Assembly (NCBI RefSeq): GCF_000474235.1
Contig: NZ_BATA01000003.1
Location: 25,172 to 89,171 of the forward strand
Origin: Halarchaeum acidiphilum MH1-52-1
GTDB lineage: Archaea; Halobacteriota; Halobacteria; Halobacteriales; Halobacteriaceae
Length of the DNA: 64,000 nt
Direction: 5' to 3'
Made by a program: the position numbers and the translations under genes. Below are positions 43,524 to 51,036 of this stretch, one piece after another (position 1 is the first letter of the stretch; every line of letters starts with the position of its first letter). The notes beneath the pieces are model-generated. The model was not told where the DNA came from and searched no databases. It was given only the letters and a program-made list of their open reading frames with translations.

Positions 43524-43649
43524 GTTCTCGCTCGCTACGTTCGCGAGACCAACGCATCCTGACGGCTGCTGGGTTCAGTCGTCCTTCCGTCCGACTGAAC
43601 CAACGCGAAACGAAGTTTCGCTGGGTTCTCGCTCGCTACGTTCGCGAGA
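43524..43649. repeat. Cluster of stem-loop repeats of the same modular family
   Basis: Four hairpins in 126 nt: GTTCTCGC...GCGAGA (43524-43548), GGTTCAGTCG/CGACTGAACC (43572-43581/43592-43601), CGAAAC/GTTTCG (43606-43620) and GTTCTCGC...GCGAGA again (43625-43649, overlapping the last codons of the APC permease). They lie between convergent genes and probably serve as terminators. Confidence 0.7.
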
Positions 43650-46005
43650 ACCACCGCTGAAGCCAACTCTTGATCCCGAGGTTGCGCTTGGCCATCACGA
43701 CCGGCGTCGAGACGCGGCGGCCGACCTCCTCGGGGATGGCACCGAAGGTGAGCTGTTGGAGCAGGCTCTCGCGGGTCGCGCCGATGACCGTGAGGTCGTG
43801 GTCGCCCGCGTGCTCGACGATGGTATCGGCGATGTCACGCCCCTCGATGAGTTCGCGGTCGGTCTCGATGTCTTCGAGGGCCGCCATCGTGCTCTCGATG
43901 CGCTCCTCGGCGTCCGCGCGCTCCTCGGCGTCCGCACCGGGCGCGACGACGTGCGCGACGTCGACGGTCGCGGATTCGGTGCGCGCGACGGCGCGCGCGA
44001 CCTCCGCGGCGAGTTCGGCGTGCGGGCCGCCCGCGGTCGGGAGGAAGATCGAGTCGACGTCGCCGTCGGCGCTCGCCCCGACCTTCTCGACGAGGACGTC
44101 GCAGTCCGCGTCCGTGACGACCGTGTCGAGGTTGCTCCCGAGGACGAAGTCGCGCCGGCGCGAGCGCCCGCGCCACCCCATGAGGACGGCGTCGCTCTCC
44201 TCCTGCGTGATCGTGTTGAGGATGGCCTGCGCGACGTCGTGACCGATGCGGACAGTCCCGTTGACGGGGACGTCGGCCTCCTCCGCGACGGTCATCGCCT
44301 CCTCGAGCACCGCGCGCTTCTCGTCGACGAACTGCCGGCCCTGCTCCAGCGGCGTCTGCTGGGGGACGGTGACGACGCTCATCACGAGGATCTCGGCGTC
44401 GCGGTCCGTCGCGACGTCGACGGCGGTCCGCATGAACTGCTCCGCGTGCTCGGGATTCGCGATCGGGACGAGGATCTGGGTCTCGCGGCCGGTCGGCGTC
44501 CGCTCGTGGACGACCGTCGGGGCTTCCTCCTCCATGCGTTCGCGCTCGCGGGCCTCGCTGTACCCGTAGTAGACGGCGACGCCGATGGCGAACCAGACGA
44601 GCATCGTGACGACGGAGACGAATCCCTCCTCGCCGATTCCGAGCCCGAGGGACGAGAGGAGGAACGGCGCGAGAATCAACTGGAAGATCACGCCGAGTGC
44701 GGGCGTGTACGGGAACGCCGGCACCTCGAAGGGGCGTTCGAGATCGGGGCGATTGCGCCGCATGAAGATCAGCGCGATGTTCACCATCGAGAACAGCAGG
44801 AGGAACATCACGGACGAGGACGACGCGACGGAGTTGATCGGCAGCGAGAGCGCCATGACGGCGATAAGCACGGCGGAGACCGCGATGGCGTAGTGCGGCG
44901 AGCGCGTCTCCGGGTGGATGTCGGAGAGCGCGTCCGGCAGGAGCTTATCGCGGCTCATCGAGTACGCGATCCGTGAGGAGGCGTACAGCGTCGCGTTCAG
45001 CGCGCTCATCGTCGCCGCGAGACCGGCGATGAGGAGCAGCGGCAGCCCGTAGGGCACGAACTGGCCGGCGGCCTGAATGATGCCGAGTTCGCCGAGGTTG
45101 CCGAGGATGACGTACGTCGGCGTGCCCGGATCGCTCAGGCCCGCGAGTTCGAGGATGTGCTGCGTGACGTCGATACCGCCGAGCGCGGCGAACGCGACGA
45201 GGATGTAGATCGGGATGACGACGATGATCGAGTAGAAGATGGCCTTCGGGATGTTCACCCCGGGATCGATGACCTCCTCGCCGGACTGGACGATGATGTC
45301 GTACCCCTCGAAGGCGACGTACGTGAAACCCATCGCGGCCATGACGCCGGACGCGCCCGTGGCGAAGAAGCCGTGTTGACCGATGAACTTCCCGGTCCAG
45401 TTCGGATCCTGAAACGTGGCGAGCGCGCCGAAGAGCACGAAGATCGCGAGGATGATGATCTTCGCGCTGGTGACGACGATGCCGATCGTACCTGTCTCCT
45501 CGGCGCCGCGATAGTTGACGTAGCCGAAGAACGCGACGACGACGGCCGCGATCCCCTTCGCCCAGAGGTGTTGGGCGATCCCGAGGAAGTGCGCGCCCTC
45601 GGTGGTCGCGCCGCCCGTGATGATGATGCTGACGAACGCCATGAAGAAGACGCCGAACGTCACCGAGTAGAGCGCGCAGGCGACGGCCTGCGCGAACCAG
45701 TTGGCCCATCCCGTGAAGAACCCCCACGGGCGTGGGAGCGCCTCGCTCACCCAGTTGTACGCGCCGCCGGAGCGCGGGAACGCCGCGCCCAGTTCGGCGT
45801 AGCTCATCGCGGTGAACGAGGCGACGATACCGTTGCAGAGGAACGCGAGGAGGAGCGCGGGACCGGCGAGACCGGCCGCCTGACCGGTGAGGGCGAACAC
45901 GCCCGCACCGATCATCGCGCCGACACCGATGAAGGTGATGGGGAGTAAGCCCATGTCGCGGGACAGCTCGGCCTCGACGTTCCCACCGCCGGCGTCTTCA
46001 CTCAT
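43636..46005 (-). CDS. APC-family amino acid permease with two UspA domains
   Basis: 789 aa. Residues 1-440 form a 12-helix APC transporter (FIGVGAMIGAGVFALTGQAA is the unwound TM1; SYAELGAAFPRSGGAYNWVS, TM2-3; FEGYDIIVQSGEEVIDP, TM6 region). Residues about 490-630 and 640-780 are UspA domains (REFTVIGATRESLLQQLTF near the end). This haloarchaeal fusion probably exports or imports amino acids or polyamines under nucleotide control by the UspA parts. ATG 46005 is chosen over GTG 46008. Divergent from an RCK_C fragment 42 nt away. Confidence 0.9.
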   Translation of the reverse strand: MSEDAGGGNVEAELSRDMGLLPITFIGVGAMIGAGVFALTGQAAGLAGPALLLAFLCNGIVASFTAMSYAELGAAFPRSGGAYNWVSEALPRPWGFFTGWANWFAQAVACALYSVTFGVFFMAFVSIIITGGATTEGAHFLGIAQHLWAKGIAAVVVAFFGYVNYRGAEETGTIGIVVTSAKIIILAIFVLFGALATFQDPNWTGKFIGQHGFFATGASGVMAAMGFTYVAFEGYDIIVQSGEEVIDPGVNIPKAIFYSIIVVIPIYILVAFAALGGIDVTQHILELAGLSDPGTPTYVILGNLGELGIIQAAGQFVPYGLPLLLIAGLAATMSALNATLYASSRIAYSMSRDKLLPDALSDIHPETRSPHYAIAVSAVLIAVMALSLPINSVASSSSVMFLLLFSMVNIALIFMRRNRPDLERPFEVPAFPYTPALGVIFQLILAPFLLSSLGLGIGEEGFVSVVTMLVWFAIGVAVYYGYSEARERERMEEEAPTVVHERTPTGRETQILVPIANPEHAEQFMRTAVDVATDRDAEILVMSVVTVPQQTPLEQGRQFVDEKRAVLEEAMTVAEEADVPVNGTVRIGHDVAQAILNTITQEESDAVLMGWRGRSRRRDFVLGSNLDTVVTDADCDVLVEKVGASADGDVDSIFLPTAGGPHAELAAEVARAVARTESATVDVAHVVAPGADAEERADAEERIESTMAALEDIETDRELIEGRDIADTIVEHAGDHDLTVIGATRESLLQQLTFGAIPEEVGRRVSTPVVMAKRNLGIKSWLQRWFSRT

Positions 46006-46047
46006 CACTCCGGTGGTGGGGTGTCGTCACAAAAAGGCTACTGACCT

Positions 46048-46355
46048 GTGGACGGTGCGCGGCGCCTACCGGCGGTGGACCCTGAGGACACCGCCACGCT
46101 CGGTGTCACTGCGGACGGAGAAGCGCTCACCGTCACCGTCGAAGCCGACTCCCGTCGCGGGCTGGACGCTCGGCGACGCGAACGCCGCGAGTCTCGTCGG
46201 TGGACGTCCTCGTCGTCGCGCTCGAACGCGACGAGACGGGCGTCACGCAGAACGGCGACACGACGCTCGAATCCGGCGATCGGGTGCGGCTCTTCTCCAC
46301 GCGGAGCGTGCCGACGGACACCCCGCGGGCCTTCGGCGCTCAGGACCGCCAGTAG
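46048..46355 (+). pseudogene. RCK_C (TrkA-C) domain fragment with two frameshifts
   Basis: Pieced from three frames it reads DPEDTATLGVTADGEALTVT, then PVAGWTLGDANAASLVGG, then DVLVVALERDETGVTQNGDT and ESGDRVRLFSTRSVPTDTPR, ending at the stop 46353-46355. This is a complete RCK_C/TrkA-C domain, which binds ligands gating K+ or other transporters. One base is missing at about 46150-46153 and one at about 46199-46203. It overlaps the convergent trkH gene by 16 nt and could be the regulatory partner of the APC permease or TrkH. Confidence 0.7.
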
Positions 46356-47914
46356 GAGCGCGTCAGCAGAACGAGCACGGGCAGCACTTCGAGGCGGCCG
46401 ATCCACATCAGCCCGGCCATGAACACCTTCGTCGCGTCCGGCAGGAGGAGATAGCTGTCCATCGGCCCGAAGTGCGTGAACCCCGGCCCGACGTTCCCGA
46501 GCGTCGAGGCAGTGACGCTCACCGCTTCCAGAGTGGTGAGTCCGCCCTCGATCGCCGCGCCGTTGACGAAGACGAGGACGCTCGCGACCGCGAACAGGAC
46601 GAAGTAGAGGAGCGTGAACGACTGGATGCCCCGGACGGCCGCCTCGTCGATGACCTGCCCGCCGAGGCGGATGGGGCGGACGGCCTCGGGATGGACGGTC
46701 GTGAACAGCTCGCGGCGCACCGACTTCAGGACGACGAGCCAGCGGATGATCTTGATCCCGCCGCCGGTGCTCCCCGCGGAGCCACCGATGAACAGCAGAA
46801 CGAGGAGGACGTACTTCGTCGGTGCGCTCCACGCGTTGAAGTCCGTGCTCGCGTACCCGGTCGTCGTGACGAACGACGCCACCTGAAAGACGGCGTGGCG
46901 CAGCGACGGCTCGATCGCGCCCGCGACGCCCGCGAGACCGGGATCGGTGTAGAGCAGCCCGGCGACGACCGCGGTGGCGACGGCGGTGACGCCGATGTAA
47001 CCCCGGAACTCGGCGTCCTCGCGGACGTGGTGCGGGTCGCCCTTCCAGAGGTGCCAGAAGAGCGCGAAGTTGACGCCGGCCGCGATCATGAACGGGACGA
47101 TCACCCACTGGACGACGGCGCTGAACGCCTCGATACTCCGGGCTTCCGGGGAGAATCCGCCGGTCGGCATCGTCGTCAACCCGTGCGCGACGGCGTTGTA
47201 GAACGTCATCTCCGGGGCGAGCGGCGTCCCGACGACCGGGCCGAGGAGGTGGAGACCGTAGAGGAGGACGATTTCGAGCGCCGTCAGCCCGACGTAGAGC
47301 ACCCAGAGCGCGCGCGCCGTCTCGGCGATGCGCGGCGTCAGCTTCTCCAGTCCGGGACCGGGCGCTTCGGCCTCCATCAGCTGGGCGCCGCCGACCGAGA
47401 GCTTCGGGAGGATGGCGACGGCGAGGACGACGATCCCCATGCCGCCGAGCCACTGGCTCTCCTGTCGCCACATCATCACCGCCCGCGAGTGCGCGTCCAA
47501 GGAGATCTGCCCGAGCACCGTCGCGCCCGTCGTCGTGAAGCCGCTCATCGACTCGAAGAGCGCGTTCGCCGGGTCGCCGAGCGTCGACTCCGGGTGCGTC
47601 GCCGCGACGACGCCGGGGAGACCGTGCGCCTCGATCAGGTACGGGATCGCGCCGACGACGGCGACGGCGAGCCACGTCAGCGACACCATCAAAAACCCCT
47701 CGCGGGTGCCGATGTCGGGATCCGTGTCGAGGCGTTCGAGCGCGAGACCGAGAGCGAGCGTCACGGCGATGGTGGCGACGAACGCGACGAGACCGCCGTC
47801 GCCGTAGTAGAGCGCGATCGCGAGCGGAACGCAGAGCGGGACGGCGAGGTATTTGAGGACGCTCCCGACGAGTGCGAGACTCGCGCGCCAGTCGACTCGC
47901 AAGCGCTCGGTCAT
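46340..47914 (-). CDS. trkH: TrkH-type K+ transporter membrane subunit
   Basis: 524 aa. Four pore repeats with the selectivity-filter glycines: ESMSGFTTTGATVL, AHGLTTMPTGGFSP, ASFVTTTGYASTDF and TASTLGNVGPGFTH. About 10-12 helices; the cytosolic loop has GGSAGSTGGGIKIIR. Catalyses Na+/H+-independent K+ entry, essential in the salt-in strategy. Coupled by ATGA to trkA upstream. Confidence 0.94.
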   Translation of the reverse strand: MTERLRVDWRASLALVGSVLKYLAVPLCVPLAIALYYGDGGLVAFVATIAVTLALGLALERLDTDPDIGTREGFLMVSLTWLAVAVVGAIPYLIEAHGLPGVVAATHPESTLGDPANALFESMSGFTTTGATVLGQISLDAHSRAVMMWRQESQWLGGMGIVVLAVAILPKLSVGGAQLMEAEAPGPGLEKLTPRIAETARALWVLYVGLTALEIVLLYGLHLLGPVVGTPLAPEMTFYNAVAHGLTTMPTGGFSPEARSIEAFSAVVQWVIVPFMIAAGVNFALFWHLWKGDPHHVREDAEFRGYIGVTAVATAVVAGLLYTDPGLAGVAGAIEPSLRHAVFQVASFVTTTGYASTDFNAWSAPTKYVLLVLLFIGGSAGSTGGGIKIIRWLVVLKSVRRELFTTVHPEAVRPIRLGGQVIDEAAVRGIQSFTLLYFVLFAVASVLVFVNGAAIEGGLTTLEAVSVTASTLGNVGPGFTHFGPMDSYLLLPDATKVFMAGLMWIGRLEVLPVLVLLTRSYWRS

Positions 47915-49248
47915 ACTCGCTCGGCGACCTCCGCGGACGCGCTCGTCGGCACGAAGACGACGACGTGATCGCCGACCTCGACGACCGTGTCGCCGCGGGG
48001 CGTGATGACGTCGTTCGCGCGCGTGATCGCGCCGATGACGATCTCGCTCGGGAGGTCGGCGACGGCCTCGCGGATCGGTCGACCGGCGAGCACGCTCTCC
48101 GAATCGATCTCGATTTCGAGGACTTCCGCGGTGCCCGGTTCGACGATGGCGACGTTCTCCGCGCGGCGCTCGCGCGTGAAGCGCGTGATCTCCTCCGCCG
48201 TGACCTCGCGGGGGTTCACCGCGACGTCCACGCCGACCGTCTCGAAGAGCGAGACGTACTCCGCGGTCTCGATGGAGGCGATCGCCCGATCCGCCCCGAG
48301 GCGCTTCGAGAGCAGGGAGACGAGCAGGCACTTCTCGTCGCTGTCGAGACAGGAGACGACGACGTCGGCCTCGCCCACGTTCTCGCGTTCGAGGAAGTCC
48401 GCGTCCGTCGCGTCGTGCGCCATCACCGTCGTCTTCGGGAGGCGTTCTGCGATCTCGCGCGCCCGGTCTTCGTCGTGCTCGACGAGGCGGGGGGCGAATC
48501 CGCGCTCCTCCAGCAACTTCGCGACGAGGAACCCCTGTTGGCTCCCGCCGACGACGACGATGTCATCGATGTCGCCGATCGCGGATTCGGGCGCGACCGC
48601 GGCCGCAAAGGCCTCGACGCTCCGTGCCGCCCCGATGACGAGCACTTTCGCGCCGGCCGGAATGACGGTCTCGCCGCGCGCGATGACCGCGTCGCCGTCC
48701 TCGATGATCGCGGCGAACGTCAGCGCGTCGAACCGATCGGCCTCCTCGACGGTCTGGCCGGCGAACGGGCTCTCCGGTGGGACCTCGAACTCCGCCATCT
48801 GGACGCGCCCGCCCGCGAACGGATCGACGTCGGTCGCGGTCGGGAAGCCGATGACGCGGACGACCGACTGGGCTGTGAGGAGGTCCGTGCAGACCATGAA
48901 GTCGACGTCGAAGGCCCGGCGCGTCCGCCGCCACGTCCGCAGGTACGCGGTCTTCTGGACGCGCGCGATCGTGAACGGGTCGCCGAGCGTCGCCGCCGTC
49001 CCGCAGACCGCGAGGTTCGTCTCGTCGTCGTCCGTCGATGCGACGACGATGTCGGCCTCGCTGACGTCGGCGTCTTCCAGTACCCCCGGCTCGACCCCGT
49101 CGCCCTCGACGGGAAGCGCGTCGACGTCGTACGTCAGGCGCTCGACGCGCTCGGGATCGACGTCGACGACGACGACCTCGTGGGCGTCGCTGAGGTCCGC
49201 GGCGATGCTCGCTCCGACCTCGCCCGCGCCGACGATCACGATGCGCAC
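47911..49248 (-). CDS. trkA: TrkA, RCK regulatory subunit
   Basis: 445 aa. Two RCK_N-RCK_C units: MRIVIVGAGEVGASIAADL (1-220) and the second starting DDIVVVGGSQQGFLVAKLLE (about 225-445). GxGxxG/GxSxxG NAD(P)(H)-binding loops are present in both. It gates TrkH in response to ATP/ADP or NADH. Operon order trkA-trkH with overlapping start and stop. Confidence 0.94.
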   Translation of the reverse strand: MRIVIVGAGEVGASIAADLSDAHEVVVVDVDPERVERLTYDVDALPVEGDGVEPGVLEDADVSEADIVVASTDDDETNLAVCGTAATLGDPFTIARVQKTAYLRTWRRTRRAFDVDFMVCTDLLTAQSVVRVIGFPTATDVDPFAGGRVQMAEFEVPPESPFAGQTVEEADRFDALTFAAIIEDGDAVIARGETVIPAGAKVLVIGAARSVEAFAAAVAPESAIGDIDDIVVVGGSQQGFLVAKLLEERGFAPRLVEHDEDRAREIAERLPKTTVMAHDATDADFLERENVGEADVVVSCLDSDEKCLLVSLLSKRLGADRAIASIETAEYVSLFETVGVDVAVNPREVTAEEITRFTRERRAENVAIVEPGTAEVLEIEIDSESVLAGRPIREAVADLPSEIVIGAITRANDVITPRGDTVVEVGDHVVVFVPTSASAEVAERV

Positions 49249-49355
49249 CGTCGCGCCCTCCGTGCGTGCATATCCGGCTCAAACACGAGGACCGGGAAAA
49301 TGGGTTTCGACCGATCGCTCGGCGCGACGCCGCGACGATCGACGTCCCGAAACGA

Positions 49356-50117
49356 TCAGGCGGCCTGCCGCGCCGCGACGCGCCGATAGAGCGCGCCACC
49401 GACGGCGATGGCGACGGCCGCGACGGCGACCGTGACGACGGCCGTGCCGCCGATGAGTCCCCACTGGAACAGCCCGACGGCGACGAATATCGCGGCGCTC
49501 GCGGCCTGCACGAACGCCATCGGCAGGAAGCGCTCGGCGGTCGTCCCGACGAACGCGTCGATGCCGGTGCGAACCGCGAGACCGAGCCACGCCCCGACGA
49601 CGACCGCGATCGGCGAGTCCGGAAACGTCGCCGCGAGGTTGATCGTGAGGAGTTGCGTCTTGTCCCCGAACTCCGCGACGGCGATGGCGACGAACGCGAC
49701 GGCGAACGCGCTCGACCCACGAACGCGCTCGTAGACGCCGTCCGGGAGGAGACCCTCGAAGAGGTCGCCGGACGCCGCCCATCCGTCCGTGCTCACGTAG
49801 AGCGAGTGGGCCTGATAGCACGTCCAAAGCCCGATGAGGACGAACAGCGCGCCGGTGACGATGGGCATGACCCCGGCGGGGAGCGCCCCGAGGACGGCCA
49901 CCCCCGCCGACACCTCGATCGCGTTCCAGATGGCGAACGCCGTGACGGCGCCCGCGAAGACGCGCTTCGCGTCGTAGATCGTCGCGAGCGTGATGACCGC
50001 GAGCTGGCCCTTATCGCCGAACGTCGCGAGGAAGTTCGTCACGAACGCCGTCACCACGGGTCCGAACCCCTCGTACCTGTGGATGAGCCCGCCGATCCCG
50101 CCCGCGTCGAGCGGCAC
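49356..50117 (-). CDS. TMEM165/GDT1 (UPF0016) family cation transporter
   Basis: 253 aa with six to seven helices in two repeats. The second repeat has the canonical EFGDKTQLLTINLAA motif; in the first, ATFGDKGQLAVITLA has Thr where the signature Glu stands. UPF0016 proteins move Mn2+/Ca2+ out of the cytosol. GTG 50117 is preceded by a GGAGGTGG element at 50129-50136 and by a 39-aa ORF ending 2 nt upstream. A palindromic operator-like site sits before that ORF. Confidence 0.85.
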   Translation of the reverse strand: MPLDAGGIGGLIHRYEGFGPVVTAFVTNFLATFGDKGQLAVITLATIYDAKRVFAGAVTAFAIWNAIEVSAGVAVLGALPAGVMPIVTGALFVLIGLWTCYQAHSLYVSTDGWAASGDLFEGLLPDGVYERVRGSSAFAVAFVAIAVAEFGDKTQLLTINLAATFPDSPIAVVVGAWLGLAVRTGIDAFVGTTAERFLPMAFVQAASAAIFVAVGLFQWGLIGGTAVVTVAVAAVAIAVGGALYRRVAARQAA

Positions 50118-50119
50118 CG

Positions 50120-50239
50120 CTACGCCCCCACCTCCGTTCCCTCAAATGCGTGCGCGTATCGCACGCGGTGTGCCTGCGGGACACTCCGACGGGGCACGTC
50201 GGCGACGCTCGGATCGCACTCGCCAGCGTCAGTCGCCAT
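50120..50239 (-). CDS. Candidate 39-aa leader ORF upstream of the GDT1 gene
   Basis: ATG 50239 to TAG at 50120-50122. It begins MATDAGECDPSVADVPRRSV and continues through AHRVRYAHAFEG. The stop is 2 nt before the GTG of the transporter gene, and the Shine-Dalgarno for that gene lies within the ORF's last codons. Its ATG is about 13 nt downstream of the palindrome and directly after a likely transcription start. Coding is supported by context only; homology not known. Confidence 0.4.
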   Translation of the reverse strand: MATDAGECDPSVADVPRRSVPQAHRVRYAHAFEGTEVGA

Positions 50240-50251
50240 TAGCGGGCGGAT

Positions 50252-50267
50252 ATTAGATATGTCTAAT
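50252..50267. promoter_or_regulatory. Palindromic operator-like site ATTAGA-N4-TCTAAT
   Basis: ATTAGA (50252-50257) and TCTAAT (50262-50267) are exact inverted repeats around TATG, in an A/T-rich island. It overlaps the position where box A of a minus-strand promoter for the leader ORF/GDT1 unit would lie. The TTAG-N6-CTAA form recalls DtxR/MntR-family metalloregulator sites; assignment is inference. Confidence 0.55.
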
Positions 50268-50390
50268 TCTTAGTTTTGGTGGCGAAGCCGCTCGCGCACC
50301 GCATCGCTCCCGCGCCCGGAAGGGGGAGGGTTCGCCCTACTCTCGATGATCATCATTTAATACGCGACCGGCGCTATCCCTCGGTGTCGG

Positions 50391-50970
50391 ATGGACACGA
50401 ACCGGTCCCACCTCGCGGCCCTCCTCATCACGGTCTTCGCGCTCGCAGTCCTCGGTGCCGCAGCCGGCAGCCTCCACGCCGCACGTCCGACGCACGGTCA
50501 CGCGACCGGTGGAACGGCGACGCCGGAACCCGGCGGCTCGAAGGGCGCACCCCCTCACCCGAGCGACCCCCCCGCGGGACGCGCCGCCAGCCACTACTTC
50601 CTCCCGAACTGGCATCCACCCTCGACCCCCATCTCGGGAACCGGTCACGCGAACACGCTCGCTCGGCTCGCGATCGCGCTCCTCCTCTTGCTCGTCGGTG
50701 CGGGACTCCTCCTCTGGTGGCTCACTAGTGACGACACCCCCCGCGAGACGGAGCCGACCCCGACGGCCACCGACCACCCGCTCGAAGCGACGCCGCACAC
50801 GCCGCCACCGGATGCATCGCACGCGTCGGCGGATAACGACGTCTACCGGGCTTGGCGGACGATGATCGCGACCGCGGTGCCGGACGACTACGAAGGTTTT
50901 CCGCCGCCCATTCGTTCGGACCGTTCTATATCGCATCATGGAGTTTACGCGGGCGCTGCGCGACGCCGGT
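50391..50970 (+). pseudogene. DUF4129-like membrane protein, decayed 3' half
   Basis: MDTNRSHLAALLITVFALAV starts a signal-anchor protein; after a Pro/His/Gly-rich external region a second membrane helix (LARLAIALLLLLVGAGLLLW) follows and then the beginning of a DUF4129 C-terminal domain (NDVYRAWRTMIATAV). The usual continuation is lost; a relic, MEFTRALRDAGF, appears in another frame at 50938. The frame then reads on into ubiB. Either a pseudogene or a gene whose conserved end has been destroyed by an indel or deletion. Confidence 0.5.
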
Positions 50971-51036
50971 TTCGTTGCTCATGCAAGAACACGATCCTCC
51001 GCCACTACTTTGACGGGCGCGAGCGAACGGGGGACG

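Noticed and set aside
45887..47968. 693-aa plus-strand open frame over trkH
   Set aside because: Shadow of trkH; only the first part overlaps the RCK_C fragment, which is described separately.
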